49,235 nt of DNA. Origin: Lachnospiraceae bacterium. Lineage in GTDB: Bacteria > Bacillota > Clostridia > Lachnospirales > Lachnospiraceae. A program made the translations under genes and the position numbers. The stretch lies in assembly GCA_017461775.1 (NCBI GenBank), contig JAFTXD010000001.1, forward strand, positions 1 through 49,235, given 5' to 3'. A model generated the notes under the pieces. The model ran no database searches. It was not told where the DNA came from and was given only the letters and a program-made list of their open reading frames with translations. Shown here one piece after another: positions 16,560-26,100 of the stretch (within the stretch, counting starts at the first letter, position 1; each line of letters begins with the position of its first letter).

Positions 16560-17720
16560 TTAATTCGCTTCCATGGGGGAAGCTTCCATCATCATAACAA
16601 TGTACTCTCTTTCCGTGTAATCACTGGCTACTCCGTTTTCATCCACCTTAATAAAACGATAAAGTGTATAGCCCTTGTTCATCATCAGAGAATTCCTATA
16701 GCGCTGTGAGGACGTGGTGGGAACACTGCCGTCCGTGGTGTAATACACCACCTCATAATCCTCCACATCTACAATAATCGGTTCACTGACCATATACTCC
16801 CCTGACAAAGGATAAACCAAAGGTGCGGAAGGCTTCTGCACTTCAATCTCGTACTTTGCAGTAACACAGTCACTGATTACGCCATAACTGCTTACTACCA
16901 TAGCTTTCACCGTATACTCCTGGCCATCACGAAGGAAAATATTCTCTCCGGCATACACCTGACTGCTTGTTGTGGGATTACTGCCATCCAGGGTATAATA
17001 AATGGTTCCCTTGGTTTTGCAGGAAATCTTTAGGGGGATAATCTCATTATAATACCCACCGCTATGACTAAGCTCCGGCTCCCACACCAAATAATCACTG
17101 TAGTTTTTTACAACGTATTCATTATTACAACTGGTTAATATTTTGTCAATCTTTTCATAATCATTTTGTGACAGAAAATGCGAAATTAATTGCTTATAGG
17201 CCAGATTCTGGTCATTTTCTGTGACATTGGGACTAAAAATAATCTCATTCAACAGCTCTTCAAAGGCAGGATATTCTCCCATGTCGCGGAAGCAATATGC
17301 CAGCGAAAGCTTGGTCTGGATGTTTTCCGGATTAAGTTCGATTGCTTTTTTATAATTATATGCAGCCCGCGTCAGGTTACCTTCCTCATAAAAATGATGA
17401 CCGCGCCCAATCTGGAAACTCTCAGAATGCTCCATAAAGTAAAATGCGAAAATGATAAATCCAATACTGAAAAGAATAAGTATGGTTACAGCAATGTTAA
17501 GTCTGGAATGCCTACGTTTCTTTCTCTTCTTACGTTTCTTTTTCGATGGGACCTTCTCTTCCGTTTTTACAAAAGCATTTTCAAGTACCTGTCCCAGACT
17601 TTCTTCCATGGTAAGCTCTACCTCCGGCTCAAAATCCGGGACAATATGTATATCTTCTCCACACTGTTCGCAATAAAGCTTTCCTTCCGCCAGCTCCATC
17701 CCACAATTAGGACATTTCAT
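16560..17720 (-). CDS. zinc-ribbon/TPR membrane protein with CHB_HEX-type repeats
   Basis: This 386-residue protein combines four modules. A zinc ribbon CPNCGMELAEGKLYCEQCG (residues 2-20) is followed by a very basic stretch KKKRKKRKKRRHSR and one transmembrane helix near 80-100. TPR-like repeats follow (GHHFYEEGNLTRAAYNYKKA and IELNPENIQTKLSLAYCF). Two C-terminal beta modules each contain YYTLDGSNPTTSSQVY or YYTTDGSVPTTSSQRY, the chitobiase/hexosaminidase C-terminal-like (CHB_HEX_C) pattern. The ATG at 17718-17720 is chosen because the upstream extension reads into folD in another frame. It lies 17 nt after folD and 20 nt before nfnA. The function is unknown; the layout suggests a membrane-anchored surface sensor or scaffold. 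Confidence 0.75.
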   Translation of the reverse strand: MKCPNCGMELAEGKLYCEQCGEDIHIVPDFEPEVELTMEESLGQVLENAFVKTEEKVPSKKKRKKRKKRRHSRLNIAVTILILFSIGFIIFAFYFMEHSESFQIGRGHHFYEEGNLTRAAYNYKKAIELNPENIQTKLSLAYCFRDMGEYPAFEELLNEIIFSPNVTENDQNLAYKQLISHFLSQNDYEKIDKILTSCNNEYVVKNYSDYLVWEPELSHSGGYYNEIIPLKISCKTKGTIYYTLDGSNPTTSSQVYAGENIFLRDGQEYTVKAMVVSSYGVISDCVTAKYEIEVQKPSAPLVYPLSGEYMVSEPIIVDVEDYEVVYYTTDGSVPTTSSQRYRNSLMMNKGYTLYRFIKVDENGVASDYTEREYIVMMMEASPMEAN

Positions 17721-17737
17721 CTGGGACTCCTCTAAAA

Positions 17738-18580
17738 CTATTTCTGAAGCTGAATACTTTCCACGCAGTTCTTCATCAGCATGGCAATGGTCATGGGGCC
17801 TACGCCGCCGGGTACCGGGGTAATGGCACTGCACTTAGGTGCCACCTGGTCATAATCCACATCACCACAAAGCTTATTGCCCTCTCCTCTGTGGATACCT
17901 ACATCAATAACTACGGCGCCTTCCTTTACATAATCCGCGGTAATCATCTTGGGACGACCAATCGCCACTACAAGGATATCTGCTCTAGAGCAAACCTCCT
18001 TCAAATCCTTTGTCTTACTGTGGGTAATGGTAACGGTTCCGTTTTCTCTAAGAAGAAGCAGGGACATGGGCTTACCTACGATATTGCTACGTCCGATAAC
18101 CACACATTCCTTTCCTGCAATCTCTACATCACTGCGCTTTAACAGTTCAATGATTCCGGCAGGTGTACAGGACACAAAACCCTCTTTACCGATGCAAAGC
18201 GCACCCATATTCATAGGATGGAAGCCATCCACATCCTTTAACGGAGAAATGGTATTCAAAACCTTCTCCTCATCAATATGCTTAGGTAATGGAAGCTGTA
18301 CAAGGATTCCGTTTACATCTGCTCTTTCGTTTAACCCTTCAATCAAGTTAAGAAGCTCTGCCTCGGTGGTTTCCTCGGGAAGCTCGTAAGCAAGGGAGCG
18401 GATACCGATATATTCGCAGGCCTTTTTCTTATTACCTACATAAACGCTGGAAGCCGGGTCATTTCCCACCTGAATCACTGCCAGAGTAATTTCTACACCC
18501 TCCTCCTTATAAGCCGCTACCTTTGCCTTTAATTCATCCTTAATTTCTGCGCTGATGCGCTTTCCGTCGATAATTTTCAT
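17738..18580 (-). CDS. folD: bifunctional methylenetetrahydrofolate dehydrogenase/cyclohydrolase
   Basis: FolD interconverts 5,10-methylene-THF, methenyl-THF and 10-formyl-THF with NADP(H). The 280-residue protein shows YVGNKKKACEYIG (catalytic Lys), ILVQLPLPKHID near residue 95, VDGFHPMNMG, VIGRSNIVGKPMSLLLL (nucleotide site) and the C-terminal PVPGGVGPMTIAML. Length and order are standard. It follows fhs with an 18-nt gap, so 10-formyl-THF made by Fhs is passed directly to it. The co-operonic NfnAB makes or uses the NADPH. Confidence 0.97.
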   Translation of the reverse strand: MKIIDGKRISAEIKDELKAKVAAYKEEGVEITLAVIQVGNDPASSVYVGNKKKACEYIGIRSLAYELPEETTEAELLNLIEGLNERADVNGILVQLPLPKHIDEEKVLNTISPLKDVDGFHPMNMGALCIGKEGFVSCTPAGIIELLKRSDVEIAGKECVVIGRSNIVGKPMSLLLLRENGTVTITHSKTKDLKEVCSRADILVVAIGRPKMITADYVKEGAVVIDVGIHRGEGNKLCGDVDYDQVAPKCSAITPVPGGVGPMTIAMLMKNCVESIQLQK

Positions 18581-18598
18581 ACTCCTTTTTCTCCTCTA

Positions 18599-20269
18599 TT
18601 AGAATAATCCGGTAATCACACCGTCATCATTTACATCAATACCATAAGCCGCCGGGGTCTTAGAAAGTCCCGGCATGGTGGTTACCGCTCCGGTAAGAAC
18701 TACCACAAAGCCCGCACCTGCAGATACATACACCTCACGAATATTCATATCAAAGCCTTCCGGTCTGCCAAGCAGCGTCGGGTCATCGGATAAAGAATAC
18801 TGATTCTTTGCCATACAAACGGGCAGCTTGCCATAACCAAGCTCCTCCAGCTTTGCAATCTGCTTTGCTGCAGAAGGCGCAATATTTATGCTTCCTGCAC
18901 CATAGATTTCCTTGGCGATGGTCTCAATCTTCTCCTTGATGGAAAGTTCTAAATCATAAATTGGCTTGAAATGACTTTCCTTGGTTTCCAAGGTAGTAAG
19001 TACCTTCTCCGCAAGCGCTACGCCGCCCTCGCCGCCTTTGCCCCATACCTCGGATAAGGCAAATTCACAGTTTCTTTCCTCACAGAAGTTCTGTACGAAG
19101 GAAACCTCTTCCTCAGAATCGGTAATGAAGGAATTTAGGGTTACCACAACAGGTACGCCATATTTCTGTACATTTTCAATATGCTTCTCTAAGTTTACAA
19201 TACCCTTCTTCAGCGCCTCTAAATTAGGAGTATTTAAATCCGCCTTGGCTACGCCACCATTGTACTTCAGTGCACGGATGGTTGCCACAAGCACAACCGC
19301 ATCCGGCTTTAAGCCTGCCATACGACACTTAATATCAAAGAACTTCTCTGCACCAAGGTCCGCACCGAAGCCAGCCTCGGTAATACAGTAATCAGCCATC
19401 TTAAGAGCTGCTTTGGTAGCGATGATGGAGTTACATCCATGGGCAATATTTGCAAAAGGACCACCATGTACCAGAGCAGGAGTATGCTCTAAGGTCTGGA
19501 TTAAGTTGGGCTTAATAGCATCCTTTAAAAGTGCTGCCATAGCGCCCACTGCCTTCAATTCTCCTGCAGTTACCGGCTGTCCTGCAAAGTTATAAGCTAC
19601 CACAATTCTGGAAAGTCTTTCCTTTAAATCTACCATATCGCTAGCCAGACAAAGGATAGCCATAATCTCAGATGCTACGGTAATTACAAAATGATCCTCT
19701 CGAACCACACCGTCCATCTTGCTGCCCATACCCACTACCACATTACGGAGTACGCGGTCATTCATGTCCAGACATCTTTTCCATACCACACTTCTGGTAT
19801 CAATTCCCAGCTCATTTCCCTGCTGGATGTGATTGTCAAGAAGGGCTGCCAGTAAGTTATTGGCACTGGTAATGGCATGGAAATCTCCGGTAAAATGCAG
19901 GTTTAAATCCTCCATGGGAACTACCTGTGCATAACCGCCGCCGGCAGCACCACCCTTTACACCAAAGCAGGGTCCAAGGGAGGGCTCACGAAGAGCGATG
20001 ATTGCATTCTTTCCCAGCTTGCCAAAGGCCTGACCTAAGCCCACACTAGTGGTAGTCTTTCCTTCTCCCGCGGGAGTTGGATTGATGGCAGTCACCAGAA
20101 TTAATTTACCATCCGGTCTATCCTTGATTTTTTCCAGAAAATCCCCGGAAATCTTTGCTTTATATTTTCCGTATAACTCTAAATCGTCAGCGGAAATACC
20201 TGCTCTCTCAGCAACCGCTGTAATTGGTTCCATAATCGCTTCCTGCGCAATCTGAATATCTGTTTTCAT
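18599..20269 (-). CDS. fhs: formate--tetrahydrofolate ligase
   Basis: The ligase activates formate with ATP to give 10-formyl-THF, used for purines and, in acetogens, for the methyl branch of the Wood-Ljungdahl pathway. The 556-residue protein has the P-loop [17 protein letters not shown] near residue 65. It also has [38 protein letters not shown] and the C-terminal [15 protein letters not shown], all diagnostic. It begins the fhs-folD-(zinc ribbon)-nfnAB unit. No carbon-monoxide dehydrogenase or acetyl-CoA synthase genes are in the window, so acetogenesis is not demonstrated. Confidence 0.97.
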   Translation of the reverse strand: MKTDIQIAQEAIMEPITAVAERAGISADDLELYGKYKAKISGDFLEKIKDRPDGKLILVTAINPTPAGEGKTTTSVGLGQAFGKLGKNAIIALREPSLGPCFGVKGGAAGGGYAQVVPMEDLNLHFTGDFHAITSANNLLAALLDNHIQQGNELGIDTRSVVWKRCLDMNDRVLRNVVVGMGSKMDGVVREDHFVITVASEIMAILCLASDMVDLKERLSRIVVAYNFAGQPVTAGELKAVGAMAALLKDAIKPNLIQTLEHTPALVHGGPFANIAHGCNSIIATKAALKMADYCITEAGFGADLGAEKFFDIKCRMAGLKPDAVVLVATIRALKYNGGVAKADLNTPNLEALKKGIVNLEKHIENVQKYGVPVVVTLNSFITDSEEEVSFVQNFCEERNCEFALSEVWGKGGEGGVALAEKVLTTLETKESHFKPIYDLELSIKEKIETIAKEIYGAGSINIAPSAAKQIAKLEELGYGKLPVCMAKNQYSLSDDPTLLGRPEGFDMNIREVYVSAGAGFVVVLTGAVTTMPGLSKTPAAYGIDVNDDGVITGLF

Positions 20270-20296
20270 ATCAAATCCTCTTACCTTTCGAATAAA

Positions 20297-22372
20297 TTAT
20301 AATACTTCATCAACTAGCTGTTCAAATTGTTCCATGCTCATTAAAACCTTACGGGGTTTTGTACCTTCCTCTTCTCCTACAACACCATATTCACAAAGCT
20401 GGTCCATAATTCTGGCTGCTCTGTTAAAGCCGATTTTAAACATACGCTGTAGCATACCGATGGAGGCCTTGTCCTTCTCTATGATAAACTTTGCCGCCTG
20501 CTCAAACAGTTCATCCCTGTCAGCTGCGCCGCCTCCTCCTGCACCGGAGGATGAGCCTGAAAGACTTTTCATCTTTTCTTCAATTTCCTCGGAGTACACA
20601 TTACCGATGGCCTGGTTCTTTAAGAAATCCACTACATCCGCAACTTCCTTCTCCGACACAAATGCACCCTGCACACGCATCGGCTTGGATAATCCCTGTG
20701 GGAAGAATAGCATATCACCCTTACCAAGGAGCTTCTCCGCACCATTCATGTCCAGAATAGTTCTGGAATCCACACCACTGGATACAGCAAAGGCAATGCG
20801 GCTGGGCATGTTTGCCTTAATCAGACCGGTAATAACATCCACGGAAGGTCTCTGGGTAGCAATCACCAGATGAATACCTGCTGCACGGGCAAGCTGTGCC
20901 AGACGACAGATAGCCTCTTCCACCTCATGTCCTGCAATCATCATAAGGTCTGCCAGCTCGTCCACGATAAAGACAATCTGGGGCATCTTCTTAGGAGCAT
21001 TTTCGTCCCCATTCTCCCGCATGGTCTCTATCTTCTGGTTGTAGCCCTTAATATCCTTTACATTGATATCCGCAAACTTCGCATAACGGTCCATCATCTC
21101 CGAAACCGCCCAGTTCAGTGCTCCCGAAGCCTTTTTCGGGTCCGTAACTACCGGAATCAGAAGGTGTGGAATACCATTGTACATACTCAGCTCCACTACC
21201 TTGGGGTCCACTAAAATCAGCTTCACGTCATCCGGATGCGCCTTATACAAAATACTCATAATCAAAGTATTGATACACACAGATTTACCGGAGCCCGTAG
21301 AGCCCGCAATCAGCATATGGGGCATCTTGGCAATATCTGTCACAATGGTTTCTCCGGAGATATCCTTACCTACCGCAAAAGCAATATTGGAAGGAAATTC
21401 TTTAAACTTCTTACTTTCCAGAAGGTCACGCAGAGCAACCACGGAATTCTCTTTATTGGGTACTTCGATACCGATAGCCGACTTACCGGGAATGGGTGCT
21501 TCAATACGCACATCCGTAGCCGCCAGATTCAGCTTGATGTCATCCTGCAAGGAAAGAATCTTGCTTACCTTGGTTCCCGGCTCCGGCAAAAGCTCGTACC
21601 GGGTTACGGAAGGTCCCTGACTGATATCCGTAATGGTTACCTTCACCCCAAACAGATTCAGTGTCTGCTGCAAACGCATGGCAGTTTCCTTTAATACCTC
21701 CGGCGAATCACCACTTCCACCGCTGCCCTTGGATAATCTGGACAGGGGCGGGAAAATATACTTTCTGGGCACTCTCTTGTCTGCCTCGGCAGCTGCTTTA
21801 TTAATTTCCCTTTGGTTAGGGTTAACATTGTTCTTCACATCCTCGGTAAGGGTAGCAACCGGTCTGGCCGGACGTGGCTGGGACGCCCTTGGAGCAGTCT
21901 GCACGGGCTGGGGCTCATATACCGGCTCCTGCACCGGTTCTTCCTCCGAATACATCTCCGCATAGTCCTCCTCCGGTATCTGCTCTGCCTCCTGCAAGGT
22001 TACCTGATGGGCAGTTCTGATACGGATATTATCAAAATTAAACTCCGGCTCCTGCACCGGCTGCTCCACCGGCGTAGAAGTCTGGGCATAGCTTTCTTCA
22101 CTAAGGGTAATCTCATGAATATTGTCCTTACGCTTAGAGGTCTCCTTCACAAAGGTGGTATTATCAAAGGCCACACCGGACACCTTTCTGTCCATACGGA
22201 GGATTTTCTCATTTTCCCTTTCCTCCTGTTGCAGCACTCTTTCATTCTCCCGTTGCAAAGCACGCTCCCTGCGCTCTTTATCACGGCGGGCACGAAGCTC
22301 TGACTGCTGCTCTCTGCGCATGGCTGCGTATTCTCTGCGTCTGTCCGATTCCTCCTGGCTAAACTCCCGCAT
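20297..22372 (-). CDS. ftsK: FtsK/SpoIIIE DNA translocase, motor part (separated from its membrane domain by an amber codon)
   Basis: The 691 codons from the first internal ATG encode a charged RREQ-rich linker. The FtsK alpha/beta motor follows: Walker A LIAGSTGSGKSVCINTL and Walker B VFIVDELADLMMIAG. The hexamer segment is QRPSVDVITGLIKANMPSRI. A C-terminal gamma winged-helix domain lies at FIIEKDKASIGMLQRMFKIG, the part that reads KOPS/SRS orientation sequences. FtsK moves chromosomes at division or into the forespore. The reading frame is continuous with the upstream membrane module except for TAG at 22388-22390. If that stop is real, this motor would need its own start (ATG 22370-22372, poorly spaced SD) and would lack membrane anchoring. 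Confidence 0.9.
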   Translation of the reverse strand: MREFSQEESDRRREYAAMRREQQSELRARRDKERRERALQRENERVLQQEERENEKILRMDRKVSGVAFDNTTFVKETSKRKDNIHEITLSEESYAQTSTPVEQPVQEPEFNFDNIRIRTAHQVTLQEAEQIPEEDYAEMYSEEEPVQEPVYEPQPVQTAPRASQPRPARPVATLTEDVKNNVNPNQREINKAAAEADKRVPRKYIFPPLSRLSKGSGGSGDSPEVLKETAMRLQQTLNLFGVKVTITDISQGPSVTRYELLPEPGTKVSKILSLQDDIKLNLAATDVRIEAPIPGKSAIGIEVPNKENSVVALRDLLESKKFKEFPSNIAFAVGKDISGETIVTDIAKMPHMLIAGSTGSGKSVCINTLIMSILYKAHPDDVKLILVDPKVVELSMYNGIPHLLIPVVTDPKKASGALNWAVSEMMDRYAKFADINVKDIKGYNQKIETMRENGDENAPKKMPQIVFIVDELADLMMIAGHEVEEAICRLAQLARAAGIHLVIATQRPSVDVITGLIKANMPSRIAFAVSSGVDSRTILDMNGAEKLLGKGDMLFFPQGLSKPMRVQGAFVSEKEVADVVDFLKNQAIGNVYSEEIEEKMKSLSGSSSGAGGGGAADRDELFEQAAKFIIEKDKASIGMLQRMFKIGFNRAARIMDQLCEYGVVGEEEGTKPRKVLMSMEQFEQLVDEVL

Positions 22373-22387
22373 CCTCTCATGACTTCT

Positions 22388-22987
22388 CTACACACCACTG
22401 AGCAGGGATTTCTCCGTCATCAGAATAAAGCTGACCGCCGAGAGTAAAATTACCATCAAAATGGTTCCGATGGTTCCCAAATATTTATGCAGTACATAAG
22501 TTAAGGAACCGGAAATCACACCGCCGCCATTTTTATGGTCTCTGCAAAACTCATACAGTCCTTTGATATCATATTTTGTGTATGTAGGTAATGTTACACT
22601 GCCAAAAATCAGCTCACATACCACGCCAATCATTACAAACAGTACAATGCCCGCTACCAGCTTTCTTACAGCATTGGGATTGCCCACATTGGCATACCAG
22701 AAGCATACCCCCACAAAAAGAAGCACCGGTACTACATAAGCGGTCAGTCCGAAAAGGCCGAACATGCAGCCACTGATGGCATTTCCCACCGGGCCAATGA
22801 TACCGAAATTACACAAAAATAGAATAACCATTACTACGAAAAAGATAATCAGTCCAATCTCATGGAACAATTCACTTTCCCGCTTTGCATCATATGCGGA
22901 AACCTTACGTTTTCCGGTTGTCTTTGAAGTTGTCTTTTTTCTTGTTTTACTTGAAGATGATGTTTTTCTGCCATTTGTCTGTGCCAC
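22388..22987 (-). CDS. FtsK/SpoIIIE N-terminal membrane domain (truncated by amber codon)
   Basis: This 199-residue product has a Lys/Ser/Thr-rich cytosolic start KTSSSSKTRKKTTSKTTGK and four transmembrane helices: about 47-66, 70-95, 110-135 and 163-192 (IGTILMVILLSAVSFILM). That is the standard FtsK/SpoIIIE anchor. It stops at TAG after EKSLLSGV; in homologues this point continues with a basic residue into the linker. Here the codons after the stop, RSHERMREFSQEESDRRREY, carry on in the same frame. One base change (AAG to TAG) would explain it. Together with 20297-22372 it forms one gene of about 897 codons. Confidence 0.88.
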   Translation of the reverse strand: MAQTNGRKTSSSSKTRKKTTSKTTGKRKVSAYDAKRESELFHEIGLIIFFVVMVILFLCNFGIIGPVGNAISGCMFGLFGLTAYVVPVLLFVGVCFWYANVGNPNAVRKLVAGIVLFVMIGVVCELIFGSVTLPTYTKYDIKGLYEFCRDHKNGGGVISGSLTYVLHKYLGTIGTILMVILLSAVSFILMTEKSLLSGV

Positions 22988-23022
22988 TTTGCATCATTCT
23001 CCCTTTCTACTTATTTATTCCC

Positions 23023-23046
23023 AAAAAGGGACCAACCCCTGGTCCC
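23023..23046 (-). terminator. terminator after the membrane protein gene at 23047
   Basis: On the minus strand GGGACCA and TGGTCCC form a stem around a 5-6 nt loop, followed by TTTTT. It lies directly after the stop of the 415-residue membrane protein and before ftsK, separating the two transcription units. Confidence 0.85.
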
Positions 23047-24294
23047 TCATTTTAAATCATAATCGTCCTTCTCGGATACTCTGATATCGTAATCCATATC
23101 CTCAAAATCGGGCTCGAAGGCATAGCCCAGCGTCTTCTTCACATGCTTTTTGGGCAGTGGCAAAGGATTTTCAATGAAATGAACAACCGGCTTTGGCTCC
23201 TCCTTTTCAGGCTCCAGCGTAGCTTCTACCTTCTCCTCTTTGACCGGTTCGGTCACTTCCTTTTCGGTCACAGCAGTCTGTACAGGTACCTCTGCCTTCT
23301 GCTCTGCAGCACTTCCACTTTTCTGCGAACCTTCTGTCTGATTTACTAAAAGTCCTTCTACGTCCAATTCTCTCACCGCACGTGTAGTACGCTGGAACAA
23401 AAGATAAATCACAAAATAAACCATGACTGAAATATATGTAGCAACCATAATAATGCCCAGCCAGATATGTCTGTCCCGAAGAAGTACTTCAAAGGAAATA
23501 TAGCTGACCGCTCTATGATCCCAAAAGAGCTGGTTATAGCTGTTTTGCAGCCAAAGCTCCATCACATCTCCCACAGGCATCTGCGCAAGCATACTCTCTC
23601 CGAAACCACAGACAAATACTGCCGCCACCGCAGATATAACCCATACAAGTGAAACCAAGACTCCCTTACCTGCTCCCATACCATTTCTCAACAAAAACGG
23701 TACAAAAATTATAGGAAGTACTAATAATACACTGAATAAATCCAGATATATCAATAGCCCCCCGTAAAGTCCGGTGATAATGGTCTGCAAAATAATTATA
23801 CTCCCCATTTCTTGCTTTTTTTGACAGTCCATCACCAGAACGTGGGTATAGTATAATCCCACACCAAACAACAGGAAAAACAGCATCTGAGGACCATATA
23901 CATATGTAATGGGTAAAAACCAGGGAAGACAGAGCACACATCCTGCAATCAGAAGGCTGCCCACCCTTCCGTTTACCTTACGAATAGCAAAATAAAATAC
24001 CATGGCACCAATGGCAAACAACACCAGCTGAGCAATGTTTCCCACCTGCCAGATATTACCAAATATAGAGAACAGACCCCTTAGCATATAAAGATAAATC
24101 TGCGTAATACCGGTCCCCGTGATATATGGTACCGGTTTATAATTACCTACAGCAGCCGCATCAAAATAAGTGCCCACACCATACATCTCCGCGGGCATCT
24201 GCCAGATACGAATGCCTACTCCTGCCACAAAAAGGCACACAAAGAGTACGGCTTCCACTATCTTATATTTTGCCTCTCTGCCACTTTTCATCAT
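23047..24294 (-). CDS. polytopic membrane protein with acidic/proline C-terminal tail
   Basis: The 415-residue protein has about eight to nine hydrophobic helices in residues 12-310. Early loops resemble GT-C glycosyltransferases or their accessory proteins (RIWQMPAEMYGVGTYFDAAAVGN). A long cytosolic tail is rich in E, K, V and P (VTEPVKEEKVEATLEPEKEE) and ends DMDYDIRVSEKDDYDLK. No catalytic motif can be assigned. Its start overlaps the stop of the GT2 gene (ATGATGA), so the two proteins are made together. A role in flipping or extending a polyprenyl-phosphate sugar made by the GT2 enzyme is a reasonable inference. Confidence 0.65.
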   Translation of the reverse strand: MMKSGREAKYKIVEAVLFVCLFVAGVGIRIWQMPAEMYGVGTYFDAAAVGNYKPVPYITGTGITQIYLYMLRGLFSIFGNIWQVGNIAQLVLFAIGAMVFYFAIRKVNGRVGSLLIAGCVLCLPWFLPITYVYGPQMLFFLLFGVGLYYTHVLVMDCQKKQEMGSIIILQTIITGLYGGLLIYLDLFSVLLVLPIIFVPFLLRNGMGAGKGVLVSLVWVISAVAAVFVCGFGESMLAQMPVGDVMELWLQNSYNQLFWDHRAVSYISFEVLLRDRHIWLGIIMVATYISVMVYFVIYLLFQRTTRAVRELDVEGLLVNQTEGSQKSGSAAEQKAEVPVQTAVTEKEVTEPVKEEKVEATLEPEKEEPKPVVHFIENPLPLPKKHVKKTLGYAFEPDFEDMDYDIRVSEKDDYDLK

Positions 24295-25250
24295 TCGTCT
24301 TCACTCTCCAACACTTTTTCAATATTGTAACGAGGTCTCTGTTTTACTTCCATGTAAATCTTTCCGATATATTGTCCCACCAGACCAATGGCAATGAGCT
24401 CAAGGCCCCCAAGAAACCAGATGGACAAAATCAGGGAAGTCCATCCCGGTACTACCTGGTCGGTAAAATAGGATACAAAGGCATAAATTGCAGCCAGAAT
24501 GGAACAGATAATAATAAATACACCCAACCCCAGAATCATGGTAATGGGCTTTACACTGAAGGAAGAGATTCCATTAAAAGCCAGCGCAATCATCTTCTTA
24601 AGGGGATACTTGGATTCTCCCGCCACACGCTCCTTACGATCATAGTACACGCTGTCGGTCTCATAGCCAATCAGCGGCATCATGCCACGAAGGAACATAT
24701 TGGTCTCCTTATACTTGGCGAACTGCTCCACTGCTCTTTTGGACATCAGACGGAAATCCGCATGATTATATACCGTCTTTACCCCCATCACTGCCATCAG
24801 CTTATAAAAGGCCTGGGCTGTGGTTCTCTTAAAGAAGGTATCCGTCTTACGCTCCTTACGCACACCATAGACAATATCCTTGCCCTCGTGGAACTTATCA
24901 ATCATCTCTTCAATGACGGCCACATCATCCTGCAAATCCGCATCAATGGACACGGTTACATCGCTCATCTCCATAGCGGTAAGAAGTCCTGCGGTAAGGG
25001 CGTACTGATGCCCTACATTTCCCGCCAGCTTTACGCCCAGACACTGCACCGGATGCTCTTTGTGCTCCTTTTCAATCAGCTCCCAGGTACGATCCTTACT
25101 GCCGTCATTTACAAAAAGCACAAAGCTGTCTTCTGCAATTTTCTTTTTTGCAATTAAATCGTCCAGCACACCGCGAAGAGCCTCTGCCGCAATGTGCAGA
25201 ACCTCCTCCTCGTTGTAACATGGCACTACAATTGCCAGTTTATCCATCAT
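24291..25250 (-). CDS. family 2 glycosyltransferase, polyprenyl-phosphate sugar synthase type
   Basis: This 319-residue protein has the GT-A domain of DPM1/GtrB-like enzymes. It starts LAIVVPCYNEEEVLHIAAEAL, with VNDGSKDRTWELIE, the metal-binding SIDADLQDDVAVIEEM, and FRLMSKRAVEQFAKY. Two C-terminal transmembrane helices (about 228-255 and 265-290) end in GQYIGKIYMEVKQRPRYNIEK. Such enzymes load a sugar onto undecaprenyl phosphate on the inner face of the membrane. It overlaps the next gene by 4 nt. The acceptor glycan is unknown. Confidence 0.9.
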   Translation of the reverse strand: MMDKLAIVVPCYNEEEVLHIAAEALRGVLDDLIAKKKIAEDSFVLFVNDGSKDRTWELIEKEHKEHPVQCLGVKLAGNVGHQYALTAGLLTAMEMSDVTVSIDADLQDDVAVIEEMIDKFHEGKDIVYGVRKERKTDTFFKRTTAQAFYKLMAVMGVKTVYNHADFRLMSKRAVEQFAKYKETNMFLRGMMPLIGYETDSVYYDRKERVAGESKYPLKKMIALAFNGISSFSVKPITMILGLGVFIIICSILAAIYAFVSYFTDQVVPGWTSLILSIWFLGGLELIAIGLVGQYIGKIYMEVKQRPRYNIEKVLESEDE

Positions 25251-25270
25251 TCTATCTCCAAATACCGAAA

Positions 25271-26011
25271 TTACTCTTCGTCCTGCTCTTCCCAGTTGGT
25301 GTAAACATTCTGAACATCATCATCCGCATCCAATAAGTCCAGAGTCTTCTGAAGATTCTTCACTGCCTCTTCGTCCGTTAAAGAAACATAGTTCTGGGGA
25401 ATCATGGTTACTTCCGCACTCATCATAGGAATCCCTGCCTTCTCCAGTGCTGCACGAACCTCCTCGAAAGCATCCGGGTCAGTAAGTACCTGATAGCAGT
25501 CATCTTCCTCTACAAAATCATCTGCTCCGGCATCAATGGCAGTCATCATCAGCTCGTCAGAATCCATATCGCACTCTTCCTTATCGATGATGATTTCACC
25601 CTTCTTGTCAAACATAAAGGATACGCAGCCCATGGTACCGATACTTCCCTTGCCCTTGGTAAATGCACTTCGTACATTTGCTGCGGTACGGTTCTTGTTA
25701 TCGGTTAAAGCATCTACGATAATTGCAATACCATTGGGGCCGTAGCCTTCGTATGTAATGTACTCGTAGTTTACGTTACCTAAGTCACCGGAAGCCTTCT
25801 TAATACCTCTTTCAATGGTATCGTTGGGCATATTGTTAGCCTTTGCCTTTTCAATTACGGTAGCAAGCTTATAATTGTTGGCTGGGTCCGGTCCGCCTTC
25901 CTTAACGGCTACTGCAATTTCTCTACCGATGATGGTAAAAATTTTACCCTTTGCTGCATCGTTCTTCTCTTTTTTATGCTTAATGTTTGCAAATTTTGAA
26001 TGTCCTGACAT
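25271..26011 (-). CDS. yebC: YebC/PmpR family protein
   Basis: The 246-residue protein starts [23 protein letters not shown], the near-invariant start of the YebC family, and contains [38 protein letters not shown] and the acidic C-terminal domain. Members were long annotated as transcriptional regulators. More recent work assigns some a role in relieving ribosome stalling at proline-rich sequences; which applies here is not visible. It stands as a single gene with its own promoter upstream and is the last gene before the alr-mazF block. Confidence 0.95.
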   Translation of the reverse strand: MSGHSKFANIKHKKEKNDAAKGKIFTIIGREIAVAVKEGGPDPANNYKLATVIEKAKANNMPNDTIERGIKKASGDLGNVNYEYITYEGYGPNGIAIIVDALTDNKNRTAANVRSAFTKGKGSIGTMGCVSFMFDKKGEIIIDKEECDMDSDELMMTAIDAGADDFVEEDDCYQVLTDPDAFEEVRAALEKAGIPMMSAEVTMIPQNYVSLTDEEAVKNLQKTLDLLDADDDVQNVYTNWEEQDEE

Positions 26012-26059
26012 AGTTTTCTCCTCACGTTTCTTTAATTAAATATAAAATTACATTATTTT

Positions 26060-26088
26060 ATAATAGCATTAAACGGCGTTCTCTTCAA
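26060..26088 (-). promoter_or_regulatory. promoter of yebC
   Basis: A minus-strand TTGAAG (26083-26088), a 17-nt spacer and TATTAT (26060-26065) lie about 50 nt upstream of the yebC ATG in an AT-rich stretch. It fits a sigma-A promoter. Confidence 0.55.
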
Positions 26089-26100
26089 GTGCTGTTTATC

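Noticed and set aside
17721-17834. Longer N-terminus for the zinc-ribbon/TPR protein.
   Set aside because: The extension lies inside folD in a different frame; MKCPNCG is the natural start.
1-22390. Stop-codon reassignment or general readthrough to explain the proA and ftsK stops.
   Set aside because: All three stop types appear in the interrupted genes, while neighbouring genes end normally at TAA, TAG and TGA.
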